Positions 20,099 through 29,460 are shown, counted from the stretch's first letter. The stretch: DNA of 55,004 bases from Phocaeicola plebeius (GCA_022767125.1 JALEPZ010000001.1:1-55004); one strand, 5' to 3'. The notes: generated from the letters alone by a model not told the origin. Numbers and translations are program-made.

Positions 20099-20770
20099 TC
20101 ACACTTCTGCCAGATGATGGTCTTCGCAGCGGTACACTTTTCCCGGATACTCGGCCAAGAGGTTCAGGTTGTGGGTTGTCAGGATGATGGACGAACCCGC
20201 TGCGCAGATTTCGCGCAGCAGTTCCACAATGTTCCGTCCCGTCTCTACGTCGAGGTTGCCGGTAGGTTCGTCGGCCAGGATGATGGCCGGCTTGTTCAGG
20301 ATGGCACGGGCAATGACGATGCGCTGCTGTTCGCCGCCCGACAGCTCGTTGGGTAGCTTGTAGCCTTTGCTCTCCATCCCCACCAGCTCCAGAACCTCCC
20401 GAATGCGATCCTCAATGGCTGCCTTGTTTTTCCAGCCCGTGGCCCGCAATACGAACGACAGGTTGTCGTGTACCGTTCGGTCGGTCAGCAGCTGGAAATC
20501 CTGGAACACGATACCCAGCCGGCGGCGCAGGTCGGCTATGTGCTTGCGCTTCATCCTGCGCAGGTCGAATCCCAGCACATGAGCCTCACCCTCGGCGATG
20601 TCCACTTCACCATAGATGGTCTTGAGGAAAGTGCTCTTGCCCGAACCGACTTTCCCGATGAGGTAGACAAACTCCCCCTGACGCAACTCGAAGTCCACAC
20701 TTTTCAGTACGCCGAGTGCCTGCTGGTAGATGTCTACGCTCTTGTAACGGATGAGGGGTCCCTGGTCCAT
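20099..20770 (-). CDS. ftsE: FtsE-like ABC transporter ATP-binding protein
   Basis: This 223-residue ABC ATPase has Walker A GKVGSGKST (39-47), signature LSGGEQQR, Walker B ILADEPTGNLD and H-loop TTHN. It fits the FtsE/LolD/MacB group; short length and VDIYQQALGVLKSVDFELRQ favour FtsE. FtsE pairs with the membrane protein FtsX to control wall hydrolases at division, but no ftsX lies in the window. It starts 6 nt after hisIE and is last in the his transcript, an odd partner for histidine genes. Confidence 0.8.
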   Translation of the reverse strand: MDQGPLIRYKSVDIYQQALGVLKSVDFELRQGEFVYLIGKVGSGKSTFLKTIYGEVDIAEGEAHVLGFDLRRMKRKHIADLRRRLGIVFQDFQLLTDRTVHDNLSFVLRATGWKNKAAIEDRIREVLELVGMESKGYKLPNELSGGEQQRIVIARAILNKPAIILADEPTGNLDVETGRNIVELLREICAAGSSIILTTHNLNLLAEYPGKVYRCEDHHLAEV

Positions 20771-20776
20771 GGCCGA

Positions 20777-21391
20777 TCAGTGTTTTTTCCAGGTCGAACT
20801 GTGGCGTTCCTTCAATTCGCGGGCCAGGTCCTCAATGCGGTATCCTTTCGAAGTGAGCAGTACGATGAGGTGGTAAATCAGGTCTGCACCCTCGTAGATG
20901 AGCCGGTCGTCTGTGCCGTTGCAGGCCTCGATAACCGTTTCCACGGCTTCTTCGCCCACCTTCTGGGCCATCTTGTTCACGCCCGACCGGAACAGGCTGG
21001 TGGTGTACGAGCCCTCTGGCATCTCTTCATGGCGGCGGCAGATGAAGTCCTGCAACTCCTTCAGGAACATTACGTCCTCCTGCGCGTTGCTCTCTCCCCA
21101 GCAGGTATCCGTTCCCGTGTGGCACACCGGTCCGTCGGGATGCACCTTCACCAATAGCGTGTCGTTGTCGCAGTCGGCGGCCATCGACACCACGTGCAGG
21201 AAGTTGCCGCTTGTTTCGCCCTTCGTCCACAAGCAGTTGCGGGTGCGGCTGAAAAATGTCACCTTCCCCGTTTCCTGTGTCTTCGCCACGGCCTCCTCGT
21301 TCATGAATCCCAGCATCAGTACGTTGCGCGTTTCCGCGTCTTGGATGATGGCAGGCACCAACCCGCCCATCTTGTCAAAATTGAGTTCCAT
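20777..21391 (-). CDS. hisIE: Bifunctional phosphoribosyl-AMP cyclohydrolase / phosphoribosyl-ATP pyrophosphatase
   Basis: This 204-residue fusion carries out steps 2 and 3 of histidine synthesis. The N-terminal HisI domain (1 to about 110) has WTKGETSGNFLHV and the zinc ligands in CDNDTLLVKVHPDGPVCHTG. The C-terminal HisE domain (about 115-204) has the pyrophosphatase helix EEAVETVIEACNG. It lies between hisF and the ftsE-like gene in the leftward his operon. Confidence 0.95.
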   Translation of the reverse strand: MELNFDKMGGLVPAIIQDAETRNVLMLGFMNEEAVAKTQETGKVTFFSRTRNCLWTKGETSGNFLHVVSMAADCDNDTLLVKVHPDGPVCHTGTDTCWGESNAQEDVMFLKELQDFICRRHEEMPEGSYTTSLFRSGVNKMAQKVGEEAVETVIEACNGTDDRLIYEGADLIYHLIVLLTSKGYRIEDLARELKERHSSTWKKH

Positions 21392-21434
21392 CTCTATCTT
21401 GTTGTTAATGGTTATATTTCTGAAAATAAGTGCA

Positions 21435-22190
21435 TCAAAGGCGCACAGCTATCCCTTCCTTCCGCAGGTATTCCTTTAGGGTGGGGATGGGAATTTCGCC
21501 GAAATGGAAGACGCTGGCGGCGAGGGCTGCATCGGCCTTCCCTTCCACGAATGCTTCCTTGAAATGCTCTTTCTGTCCGGCCCCCCCCGATGCGATGACT
21601 GGGATGTCCAGTTCGTCGCTCAGTCGGGCCAATGCCCGGTTCGCGTAGCCCGTCTTCACGCCGTCGTGGTCCATGCTCGTGAACAGGATTTCCCCGGCTC
21701 CACGGTCGTTGACTTCCCGGGCCCACTCAAAGAGGTAGCGGTCGGTTTCCACACGCCCTCCGTTGAGGAAGCATTTCCAGCCCTGCGGGGTTTGTCGGGC
21801 ATCGATGGCCACCACGCACACCTGAGAGCCGAAATGGCGGGCAATCTCATCCACCAGTCCAGGTCTTCGGAGGGCCGCCGAATTGATGGACACTTTGTCG
21901 GCCCCTGCGTTCAGCAGGCGGTCCACATCGGCCAGTTCATGGATGCCTCCCCCCACGGTGAAGGGGATGCTGATGTGTGCGGCAATACGCTTCACCAGTT
22001 CGGTGAACGTTTTCCGTCCTTCGTGGCTGGCGGTAATGTCGAGGTAGACCAGTTCGTCTGCCCCTTGCTCGCTGTAGGCCTTGCCCAGTTCTATCGGGTC
22101 GCCCGCCTGCCGCAGATTCACGAAGTGAGTCCCCTTTACGGTCTGTCCGTCCTTGATGTCCAGACAGGGTATAATTCGTTTCGCTAACAT
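21435..22190 (-). CDS. hisF: Imidazole glycerol phosphate synthase, cyclase subunit
   Basis: This 251-residue TIM barrel uses ammonia from HisH to form imidazole glycerol phosphate and [20 protein letters not shown] contains the catalytic Asp11; a second Asp is in [12 protein letters not shown] and SGGAG phosphate loops are present. Its partner hisH lies two genes upstream, with hisA between. Confidence 0.96.
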   Translation of the reverse strand: MLAKRIIPCLDIKDGQTVKGTHFVNLRQAGDPIELGKAYSEQGADELVYLDITASHEGRKTFTELVKRIAAHISIPFTVGGGIHELADVDRLLNAGADKVSINSAALRRPGLVDEIARHFGSQVCVVAIDARQTPQGWKCFLNGGRVETDRYLFEWAREVNDRGAGEILFTSMDHDGVKTGYANRALARLSDELDIPVIASGGAGQKEHFKEAFVEGKADAALAASVFHFGEIPIPTLKEYLRKEGIAVRL

Positions 22191-22256
22191 CCTCTTTCTT
22201 TTATTCTGTTCGTTACCTTAATTATTATACTGCAATCTGTCATTCCGCTGCAGGAC

Positions 22257-22976
22257 TCAGATCCACTGGCTGAGATCCTGCAGTGCGATGCGTCCCTCGT
22301 AGAGGGCCTTGCCGAAGACAACGGCAGGTACACCGGCCTCTTCCAGCCGCCGGATGTCATCGAGGCAGCTCACTCCACCGCTGGCGATGAGGTGCAGTCC
22401 CGGATGCGCCTTCAGCATCTCGGCATACAGTTCCGTGGCCGGTCCTTCCAGCATTCCGTCGCGGTCGATGTCGGTGCAGAGCACTTTCGTCACCCCCTTC
22501 TTCACATAACCGTCGAGGAAAGGCAACAGTTCCTGCCGGCTTTCCTCCTTCCATCCGCTCACGGCAATGTTCCGTCCCTTCACGTCTGCTCCCAGAATCA
22601 TCTTCTCCGGTCCGTACTGCTCCAGCCATTTGCCGAATAGATCCGGTTGCTTCACGGCGATGCTGCCCACAGTGACCATCTGCGCCCCGTTGTCGAAGGC
22701 AATCACCAGGTCCTCGTCGCTTTTAACGCCCCCTCCGAAGTCAATGATCAGTCCCGTGGCGCTTGCGATGCGCTCCAGCGTGCGGTAGTTCACTACGTGT
22801 TGCGATGCAGCTCCGTCCAGGTCCACCACGTGCAGTCGTCGTATGCCATACGCTTCGATTTCCTTGGCTACTTCCACGGGGTTCTCGTTATACACTTTCT
22901 TAGAGGCATAGTCCCCCTTCGAGAGGCGGACACACTTGCCATCGATGAGGTCGATGGCGGGAATCAGTTCAATCAT
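22257..22976 (-). CDS. hisA: Phosphoribosylformimino-5-aminoimidazole carboxamide ribotide isomerase
   Basis: This 239-residue TIM barrel performs the Amadori rearrangement before the HisFH step. Catalytic Asp is in LIPAIDLIDGKCVRLSKGDY (about Asp8), with GGGVKSDED and SGGVS phosphate loops and LGADVKGR. It starts 6 nt after the end of hisH, and hisF follows after about 66 nt. Confidence 0.96.
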   Translation of the reverse strand: MIELIPAIDLIDGKCVRLSKGDYASKKVYNENPVEVAKEIEAYGIRRLHVVDLDGAASQHVVNYRTLERIASATGLIIDFGGGVKSDEDLVIAFDNGAQMVTVGSIAVKQPDLFGKWLEQYGPEKMILGADVKGRNIAVSGWKEESRQELLPFLDGYVKKGVTKVLCTDIDRDGMLEGPATELYAEMLKAHPGLHLIASGGVSCLDDIRRLEEAGVPAVVFGKALYEGRIALQDLSQWI

Positions 22977-22982
22977 AATTCA

Positions 22983-23573
22983 TCAGAGATTTAGGAAATT
23001 CGTAAGAATCCGTTCGCCCACCTTCCCGCTCTTCTCGGGGTGGAACTGTGTGGCGTAGAAATTATCCTTGTGCAGGGCCGAGCAGTAGCGCACAATATAG
23101 TCGGTCTGTGCGGCCGCATATTCGTTCACCGGAACGTAGAAGCTGTGTACGAAATAGACAAACTCCTCCCGATCGAAGCCCTTGAAGAGCGGACCGCACG
23201 TATGGTGCAGCGTGTTCCAGCCCATGTGGGGTACCTTGTCGGCATGACACTGCGGGCGGAACCGCTTCACATCGGTGTCGAAGATGCCGAGGCAGTCTGC
23301 GTCGCCCTCCTCCGAGTGGCGGCACATCAGCTGCATCCCGAGGCAGATGCCCAGTACGGGCTGGCGCAGGTCCTTGATGAGCCTGTCCAGCTGTTGCTCC
23401 TTCAGAAAGCGCATGGTGGTCGCCGCTTCGCCCACACCGGGGAAGATTACGCGGTCGGCCTTCATCAGGGTTTCCTTGTCGGCTGTCACCACCGGTTCTA
23501 CTCCCAGCCGGCGCAAGGCATGGTCTACCGAGAAAATATTGCCGGCGTTGTATTTGATGATTGCTACGTTCAT
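22983..23573 (-). CDS. hisH: Imidazole glycerol phosphate synthase, glutaminase subunit
   Basis: From the ATG at 23573 the protein is 196 residues and begins MNVAIIKYNAGNIFSV, the standard HisH start; an ATG 30 nt earlier adds non-homologous residues and sits close to the promoter. The class I glutaminase triad is in LGICLGMQLM (about Cys77) and TQFHPEKSGK (His, Glu). It passes ammonia to HisF. It is first in the leftward operon hisH-hisA-hisF-hisIE-ftsE. Confidence 0.94.
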   Translation of the reverse strand: MNVAIIKYNAGNIFSVDHALRRLGVEPVVTADKETLMKADRVIFPGVGEAATTMRFLKEQQLDRLIKDLRQPVLGICLGMQLMCRHSEEGDADCLGIFDTDVKRFRPQCHADKVPHMGWNTLHHTCGPLFKGFDREEFVYFVHSFYVPVNEYAAAQTDYIVRYCSALHKDNFYATQFHPEKSGKVGERILTNFLNL

Positions 23574-23600
23574 GTCTTTTTTTCTGTTTGATACCGGATG

Positions 23601-23608
23601 CAAAAATA
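23601..23608 (-). promoter_or_regulatory. his operon promoter -7 box (TATTTTTG)
   Basis: TATTTTTGCATCC on the minus strand lies 28 nt before the hisH start. No clear -33 TTG is seen. The short leader leaves no room for a histidine attenuator. Confidence 0.5.
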
Positions 23609-23691
23609 GCGAATTAATTTAGAGAAGCGCACGACTTTAGGGCTTTTTCTACGTCTGGATGAAAAAATCAGAAAAAAATATCATCCAACTC

Positions 23692-23721
23692 TTGCAGATT
23701 CAAAAAATAGTCGTACCTTTG
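23692..23721 (+). promoter_or_regulatory. tRNA-Asp promoter
   Basis: TTG (23692-23694) and TACCTTTG (23714-23721) are 19 nt apart. The tRNA begins 42 nt downstream. Confidence 0.7.
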
Positions 23722-23763
23722 CAACCGCAATCGAGAGAGATGGCAACGGTATGATGACAATTG

Positions 23764-23837
23764 GGTGCGTTAGTTCAGTTGGTTAGAATACATGCCTGTC
23801 ACGCATGGGGTCACGGGTTCGAGTCCCGTACGCACCG
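23764..23837 (+). tRNA. tRNA-Asp (anticodon GTC)
   Basis: A full cloverleaf folds: acceptor GGTGCGT/ACGCACC with discriminator G, D stem GTTC/GAAT, anticodon stem CATGC/GCATG around CTGTCAC, T arm ACGGG-TTCGAGT-CCCGT. The encoded 3' end is not a full CCA. Confidence 0.96.
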
Positions 23838-23845
23838 CAATCTTT

Positions 23846-23881
23846 ATCCGAATCTGTAGCAGAAACAGATTCGGATATTTT
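23846..23881 (+). terminator. Terminator of tRNA-Asp
   Basis: ATCCGAATCTGT (23846-23857) pairs perfectly with ACAGATTCGGAT (23865-23876), followed by ATTTTAT. Confidence 0.85.
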
Positions 23882-23946
23882 ATGTATCCGATTCCGAAAA
23901 AGTTTTCCTGAACCTCTGGAGGCAGAATCTTTATGAAGTGTCTTAT

Positions 23947-24052
23947 TATGAGGGTGTGTCAAATTTAGCGTCGCCTATCTAATTGTCATTCTGAGCTGCG
24001 TTCAGAATGACAAGCAAAACGACAGGCGTTTTAAATTTGACACACCCTCATA
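23947..24052. repeat. Palindromic repeat family A, copy 2 (internally deleted)
   Basis: Perfect 21-bp terminal inverted repeats (23947-23967 and 24032-24052) begin TATGAGGGTGTGTCAAA. The middle keeps TTGTCATTCTGAGC...GTTCAGAATGACAAGC but lacks about 70 bp of the core found in copy 1. The element runs TA-TGAGGG...CCCTCA-TA, which could reflect a TA target duplication. It lies between tRNA-Asp and the convergent pbp1A gene. Confidence 0.85.
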
Positions 24053-24073
24053 GCTTTGTGTGGAGTGCGGACG

Positions 24074-26401
24074 TCAGTTGAAAAAGACATCGTCCAGGCG
24101 ACTGGCGTTCTGCTCTTCCATTTCCGTGAGTTTGTCCTTACAGGGGTCGAAATCCTCCGGAACATCGAAACATTCGTCTTGCGAGTAACCCAGCGACTTG
24201 TCGGCATAAACCTTCTGCATGTACAGGCCCCATATCGGCAGAGCCATTGAGGCCCCCTGTCCATCGGCCATGCGGTCGAAGTGGATATCGCGCTCCTCGC
24301 CGCCGACCCAGCAGCCCGATACCAGCGACGGGGTGAAGCCCATGAACCATCCGTCGGAGTTGCGGTTGGTTGTGCCCGTCTTGCCACCCATGTCGGCCGT
24401 GATGTGGTACAGTCGGCGGATGCGTCCACCTGTTCCCTCGTTGATGACCGCCCGCAGCATTACCAGCATCTTGTAGGCACTCGACTCGCTGATGACCTCA
24501 TCCACCTGCGGGGTGAATGTCGCTACCACGTTGCCTTCGTTGTCCTCGATGCGGGAAACGAAAAGCGGAGCCGTGCGGATGCCCCGGTTGGCGAAGGCCG
24601 TATAGGCACTCACCATTTCGCCCACGGAAATCTCGCAAGGACCCAGGCAGAGCGAAATGGTGGGCTGGATGTCCTGGTTCATGACCCCGAAGGCATGGAT
24701 TAGGCGCACCAGCGAGTAGGGGCTGAGCTTGCTCATCAGGTAGGCCGAGATCCAGTTGTTCGAGTTGGCCAGTCCCCATTTTAGGGTCACCACCTCTCCG
24801 TAGTGAGCCTTCGACGAGTTGTTGGGCGACCAGGCCCGGCCGTTCTCGTCGAACAGGGTCAGCTCTACGTTGCGCACCGGGTCGCAGGGCGAGAACCCGT
24901 TCTCCATAGCCAGCGAGTAGAGGTAGGGCTTGATGGTTGACCCTACCTGACGGCGGCCCTTCATGGCCATGTCATACTGGAAATAGTTGTAGTTGGGACC
25001 ACCGACATATGCCTTTACGTAGCCGGTAATGGGGTCCATCGACATGAAGCCCGTACGCAGGAAATGCTTGTAATACTTGATGCTGTCCAACGGTGACATA
25101 AGCGTATCCTTGTCTCCGCTATAGGAGAACACGGTCATGGGTACCTTCGTGTTGAACGCCTTGCGGATTTCAGATTCCGAACAGCCGCCGGCTTTCATCG
25201 TGCGGTAACGGTCGGTCTGTTTCATCGATCGGTCCAGTATCTGGTCCACCTCTTCCTGTGTCAGCACGTTCGTGTAGGGGGCCGTCTTCCGTCCCTGCTT
25301 TTCCTTGAAAAAGCGCGGCTGCAGGTAGCCTGCCACGTGCTCGGCCACTGCCTCTTCGGCATACTGCTGCATGCGCGAATTGATCGTGGTGTAGATTTTC
25401 AGTCCGTCGGTGTAGATATTGTAGGGGGTGCCGTCCTTCTTCTTGTTCTTGTGGCACCAGCCAAAGAGCGGATTGTTCTTCCAGTTGACGGAGTCTTCGT
25501 AATATTGCTGCATCTGCCATCCGCGGTATTGGCTGCGTTGCGGCTCCTTGGCTGTTATGAACCAGCGCAGGTATTCGCGGAAGTAGGTGGCCAGTCCGTC
25601 CTTGTGGTCGACGGGCTGGAATTTCAGGGTCAGCGGGAGTGCCTGGAGCGAATCGCAGTCTGCTGCGCTGAGGTAGCCCGCCTTGCGCATCTGGTCGAGC
25701 ACCGTGTTGCGCCGTCCGCGGCACCGCTCGTTGAACCGGCGCGGGTTGAAGAACGAGGGATTCTTGCACATCCCCACGAGGGTGGCCGCCTCCTCGATAC
25801 TCAATTCCTTGGGGCTCTTGGCAAAATAGGTCTTTGCCGCCGTCTGTATACCTACCGCATTGTTCAGGAAGTCGAACTTGTTGAGGTACATGGTAAGGAT
25901 TTCCTCTTTGGTATAATAGCGCTCGAGCTTCACGGCAATGACCCACTCGATGGGCTTCTGCAAGGCCCGCTCCATGAGGTTGTCGGCCGTGGGCGAATAG
26001 AACTGCTTGGCCAGCTGCTGGGTGATGGTACTGCCGCCGCCCGCATTCTTCTGCATCAGTACCCCGCGCTTGATGAGGGCTCGGAAGAAGGCCCTCATGT
26101 CCACGCCCGAATGCTCGCTGAAGCGGACATCCTCGGTGGCGATGAGCGCGTTGACCAGATGGGGCGAGAGGTCCTGATAGCCCACATATACACGGTTTTC
26201 CTTGCTGAGCGACCAAGTGCCCAGCAGCTGTCCGTCGTCGGAGATGATTTGTGTGGCAAACTTCAGGTTGGGATTCTCCAGTTCCTCTACAGGCGGCACA
26301 TAGCCGATTCGTCCCTGGGCGATGGCCGTGAAGACAGCTGCCACGGCCCCCGCCGTCAGCACCAGTACCACCCACAGGCAAACAATCAGTTTCTTTCTCA
26401 T
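24074..26401 (-). CDS. Class A penicillin-binding protein 1A (transglycosylase/transpeptidase)
   Basis: This 775-residue inner-membrane enzyme polymerises and cross-links peptidoglycan. One N-terminal membrane segment (about 4-26) is followed by a GT51 domain with ATEDVRFSEHSG (catalytic Glu90) and GGSTITQQLAKQFY, then a transpeptidase domain with the SxxK box GSTIKPYLY (about 485), an SxN-type ANSNNW and KTGTTN (about 670). Length and order are normal for Bacteroidales PBP1A. It is transcribed alone, divergent from pyrB. Confidence 0.95.
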   Translation of the reverse strand: MRKKLIVCLWVVLVLTAGAVAAVFTAIAQGRIGYVPPVEELENPNLKFATQIISDDGQLLGTWSLSKENRVYVGYQDLSPHLVNALIATEDVRFSEHSGVDMRAFFRALIKRGVLMQKNAGGGSTITQQLAKQFYSPTADNLMERALQKPIEWVIAVKLERYYTKEEILTMYLNKFDFLNNAVGIQTAAKTYFAKSPKELSIEEAATLVGMCKNPSFFNPRRFNERCRGRRNTVLDQMRKAGYLSAADCDSLQALPLTLKFQPVDHKDGLATYFREYLRWFITAKEPQRSQYRGWQMQQYYEDSVNWKNNPLFGWCHKNKKKDGTPYNIYTDGLKIYTTINSRMQQYAEEAVAEHVAGYLQPRFFKEKQGRKTAPYTNVLTQEEVDQILDRSMKQTDRYRTMKAGGCSESEIRKAFNTKVPMTVFSYSGDKDTLMSPLDSIKYYKHFLRTGFMSMDPITGYVKAYVGGPNYNYFQYDMAMKGRRQVGSTIKPYLYSLAMENGFSPCDPVRNVELTLFDENGRAWSPNNSSKAHYGEVVTLKWGLANSNNWISAYLMSKLSPYSLVRLIHAFGVMNQDIQPTISLCLGPCEISVGEMVSAYTAFANRGIRTAPLFVSRIEDNEGNVVATFTPQVDEVISESSAYKMLVMLRAVINEGTGGRIRRLYHITADMGGKTGTTNRNSDGWFMGFTPSLVSGCWVGGEERDIHFDRMADGQGASMALPIWGLYMQKVYADKSLGYSQDECFDVPEDFDPCKDKLTEMEEQNASRLDDVFFN

Positions 26402-26466
26402 ATACCTATCTATAATGTTTATCCATTCTGCCGGAAGGCAATGCGTCTTCCTTCTTTATCAGGTCG

Positions 26467-26474
26467 CAAAATTA
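26467..26474 (-). promoter_or_regulatory. pbp1A promoter -7 box (TAATTTTG)
   Basis: TAATTTTGCGACC on the minus strand lies about 65 nt before the pbp1A start. No convincing -33 element. Confidence 0.45.
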
Positions 26475-26559
26475 GGGAAAAACTTTGAATTCTCCATCTA
26501 TCTGGAAAAACTTCGTTGAAATATTCCTGAAAAGCGTAGGCTGTTCCGTTTTTTTTGAA

Positions 26560-26567
26560 TATCTTTG
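26560..26567 (+). promoter_or_regulatory. pyrBI promoter -7 box (TATCTTTG)
   Basis: TATCTTTGAAC lies 54 nt before the pyrB ATG. The leader is short, without a visible pyrimidine attenuator. Confidence 0.55.
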
Positions 26568-26621
26568 AACTCTGATAGAGAATCTATCGCCTGACAGAGA
26601 AGCAACTTATCAACCAAGCAT

Positions 26622-27581
26622 ATGGAAAATAGAAGTTTAGTAACGATTGCGAACCATTCCAAGGAACGGATTATGTACCTGCTGGATATGGCCCGAGAAT
26701 TTGAGAAGCAGCCCAACCGGCACCTGCTGGATGGGAAGGTGGTGGCCACCCTTTTCTTTGAACCCTCTACCCGTACACGGCTGAGCTTTGAGACAGCGGC
26801 TAACCGGCTGGGAGCAAGGGTAATCGGCTTTACAGACCCTAAGGTGACCAGCTCGTCGAAAGGGGAAACACTGAAGGATACCATTCTCATGGTGAGCAAC
26901 TATGCGGATATCATCGTGATGCGCCATTTTCTCGAAGGGGCGGCCCGTTATGCCAGCGAGGTGGCTCCCGTACCCATCGTGAACGCAGGCGACGGGGCCA
27001 ACCAGCACCCCTCGCAAACCATGCTCGACCTGTATTCCATCTATAAGACCCAGGGCACGCTGGAGAACCTGAACATTTATCTGGTGGGCGACCTGAAATA
27101 CGGACGTACCGTCCACTCGCTGCTCATGGCCATGCGCCACTTCAATCCCACTTTCCACTTCATCGCTCCCGAGGAGCTCAAGATGCCGGAAGAATACAAG
27201 CTCTACTGCAAGGAGAACGACATCCGCTTCTTCGAGCACACGGAGTTTGACGAGGACGTGATTGCCGATGCCGACATCCTCTATATGACGCGCGTGCAGC
27301 GCGAGCGATTCACGGACCTCATGGAGTATGAACGGGTGAAGGACGTGTACATCCTCCACAACCGGATGCTGGAGAAGACCCGTCCCAACCTGCGCATCCT
27401 GCACCCTCTGCCGCGTGTGAACGAAATCGCCTACGACGTGGACGAGAACGAAAAGGCCTACTACTTCCGTCAGGCACAGAACGGGCTGTATGCCCGCGAA
27501 GCCATCCTCTGCGATGTGTTGGGAATCACGCTCGACGAGGTAAAGGCTGATACCGAGAACTATCAACATCCCCACCTTTAA
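26622..27581 (+). CDS. pyrB: Aspartate carbamoyltransferase, catalytic subunit
   Basis: This 319-residue enzyme joins carbamoyl phosphate and aspartate, the committed step of pyrimidine synthesis. The carbamoyl-phosphate loop FEPSTRTR is at 46-53; [10 protein letters not shown] and [10 protein letters not shown] are also diagnostic. The regulatory-chain gene follows after 19 nt, so the product should be the allosteric dodecamer. Confidence 0.97.
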   Translation: MENRSLVTIANHSKERIMYLLDMAREFEKQPNRHLLDGKVVATLFFEPSTRTRLSFETAANRLGARVIGFTDPKVTSSSKGETLKDTILMVSNYADIIVMRHFLEGAARYASEVAPVPIVNAGDGANQHPSQTMLDLYSIYKTQGTLENLNIYLVGDLKYGRTVHSLLMAMRHFNPTFHFIAPEELKMPEEYKLYCKENDIRFFEHTEFDEDVIADADILYMTRVQRERFTDLMEYERVKDVYILHNRMLEKTRPNLRILHPLPRVNEIAYDVDENEKAYYFRQAQNGLYAREAILCDVLGITLDEVKADTENYQHPHL

Positions 27582-27600
27582 TCATTTTTTTTGAACCATC

Positions 27601-28059
27601 ATGACGACGAAGAAAGAACTCCAGGTGGCCGCCCTGCAGAACGGGACGGTAATCGATCATATCCCCTCTGACAAGCTGTTTACGGTGGTGGCCCTGCTCG
27701 ACCTGCAGCACATGGACACGAACATCACTATCGGCAACAATTTCGAGAGCAAGAAGCTGGGGCGAAAAGGCATCATCAAGATTGCCGACCGATTCTTCAG
27801 CGAAGAGGAAATCAGCCGGCTCTCGGTGGTGGCCCCGAATATTAAGCTGAACATTATCCGCAACTATGAGGTGGTGGAGAAGAAATGCGTGGTGATGCCC
27901 GATGAGCTGAGGGGCATCGTGAAGTGCAATAACCCCAAGTGCATTACCAACAACGAACCGATGCAGACGTACTTTCATGTCGTGGACAAGGAAGGTGGCC
28001 TGCTGAAGTGCCACTACTGCGAGAAGGAGCAGAGTGTGGAAAACATCAAGCTGCTCTGA
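27601..28059 (+). CDS. pyrI: Aspartate carbamoyltransferase, regulatory subunit
   Basis: This 152-residue protein binds nucleotide effectors and links PyrB trimers. The N-terminal allosteric domain has [15 protein letters not shown]. The C-terminal zinc domain shows four cysteines, C109, C114, C137 and C140 (CNNPKC and CHYC). Full length and intact. Confidence 0.96.
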   Translation: MTTKKELQVAALQNGTVIDHIPSDKLFTVVALLDLQHMDTNITIGNNFESKKLGRKGIIKIADRFFSEEEISRLSVVAPNIKLNIIRNYEVVEKKCVVMPDELRGIVKCNNPKCITNNEPMQTYFHVVDKEGGLLKCHYCEKEQSVENIKLL

Positions 28060-28063
28060 ACGC

Positions 28064-28660
28064 ATGAAACAGGACTGGAAGCCGGGAACGATGATTTATC
28101 CCGTGCCGGCCGCCCTGGTGAGCTGCGGCAGCACGGAGGAGGACTATAACCTGATTACGGTGGCATGGGTGGGTACCGTATGTACCAACCCGCCCATGTG
28201 TTCTATCTCTGTCAGGCCTGAACGCCACTCGTATGCGCTGCTGAAGAAGAATATGGAGTTTGTCATCAACCTCACTACCGAGGAGATGGCCCGTGCTACC
28301 GACTGGTGCGGGGTGCGGTCGGGGAGGGACTACAACAAGTTCCGCGAAACGGGACTGACACCGGGTAAGGCCAGCTGCGTCAGTGCGCCTCTTGTCGAAG
28401 AGTCGCCCCTGTGCATCGAATGTCGCGTGAAGGATATCATCGCTCTGGGCTCGCACCACCTGTTCATTGCCGATGTGGTGAACGTGAAGGCCGATGAACG
28501 CTACCTGAACAGCGAGACCGGCCAGTTTGAACTGGCGCAGGCCCATCTGATGGCCTATGTCCATGGGGGCTATTATGCCCTGGGCGAGAAGATCGGCAAG
28601 TTCGGATGGTCGGTGGAGAAGAAACCGGTGAGGAAGAAACCGGAGGAAAAGAAGGAATAA
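28064..28660 (+). CDS. Flavin reductase-like FMN-binding protein
   Basis: The ATG at 28064, 5 nt after pyrI, gives 198 residues; the ATG at 28034 overlaps pyrI and adds nothing family-like. The flavin reductase-like split-barrel fold is suggested by MIYPVPAALVSCGS, NLITVAWVGTVCTNPPMCSI and FVINLTTEEMARATDWCG. Such proteins reduce or bind FMN; the partner is unknown. The C-terminus is Lys/Glu-rich. It may join the pyrBI transcript, though no pyrimidine role is implied. Confidence 0.8.
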   Translation: MKQDWKPGTMIYPVPAALVSCGSTEEDYNLITVAWVGTVCTNPPMCSISVRPERHSYALLKKNMEFVINLTTEEMARATDWCGVRSGRDYNKFRETGLTPGKASCVSAPLVEESPLCIECRVKDIIALGSHHLFIADVVNVKADERYLNSETGQFELAQAHLMAYVHGGYYALGEKIGKFGWSVEKKPVRKKPEEKKE

Positions 28661-28667
28661 ACCAACA

Positions 28668-29423
28668 ATGACGGTGCTGCGGATGATAGACAAGAGAATG
28701 TATACGATGGTAGTGGCGGGAGGACTTCTCGTCGGCCAGCCGGGAGCCGCCCAGACCGGGACGGAGGATTCTCCGACAACCGACCGACCGGGGGTCAACA
28801 TGGGCCTGAAGGCGGGCTTCAACTCCACCATGTTCATTATCCACGAACTGACGGTCGGGGGGCAGAAACTGGAGCACCTGCAGAATAACTATAAGGTGGG
28901 CTATTTCGGTACGCTCTTCTTCCGCTTCAACCTGCGCCATCATCATTTCCTGCAGACCGAGGCCACGTATTCGGTATCGAAGGGAAGCATCGCGGCGGCC
29001 GACTGGCGAGAAAACGATCCGTTGCTGCGCACGGACATGCTGGTGAAGAGCCAGATACACAGCGTTGCCATCCCCTTGCTCTACGGCTACAAGTTTGTAG
29101 ATGCCGCCCCCTATCAGATGTCGTTCTTTGTCGGTCCGCAGGTCACCTACATCTGGAAGAAGCATACCAGCAATACCTATACGGGCTTCTACCAGCAGGA
29201 CATCGAGGAACGCTTCCGGCCCTTCTCGTACAGCCTGACGGGAGGACTGGCCGTCAGCATCACCAATATCTTCTTCGACTTCCGCTATGAGACGGGGCTG
29301 CATAACCTGACTCGCTCGGTGAACTTCGACCGTACGGCCACCGAGGCTCCCTACGACCGGCAGGACATCCGCATCCGTCGGCGGAGGAACGTGCTGAGCT
29401 TCTCGCTCGGCGTGATATTTTGA
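28668..29423 (+). CDS. PorT-like outer-membrane beta-barrel protein
   Basis: The protein has 251 residues from 28668; ATGs at 28683 and 28698 are also possible, each in front of a signal peptide ending QPGAAQ. Alternating strands such as VNMGLKAGFNSTMF, YKVGYFGTLFFRFNL and HHFLQTEATYSVSKG, and a final aromatic strand LSFSLGVIF, indicate an eight- to ten-strand barrel of the PorT type. PorT of P. gingivalis serves the type IX secretion system, but many relatives occur without it, and no other T9SS gene is here. It starts 7 nt after the flavin reductase. Confidence 0.7.
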   Translation: MTVLRMIDKRMYTMVVAGGLLVGQPGAAQTGTEDSPTTDRPGVNMGLKAGFNSTMFIIHELTVGGQKLEHLQNNYKVGYFGTLFFRFNLRHHHFLQTEATYSVSKGSIAAADWRENDPLLRTDMLVKSQIHSVAIPLLYGYKFVDAAPYQMSFFVGPQVTYIWKKHTSNTYTGFYQQDIEERFRPFSYSLTGGLAVSITNIFFDFRYETGLHNLTRSVNFDRTATEAPYDRQDIRIRRRRNVLSFSLGVIF

Positions 29424-29460
29424 GAAAATAGAATATAAACCATAAACAACAACGAAAAGA

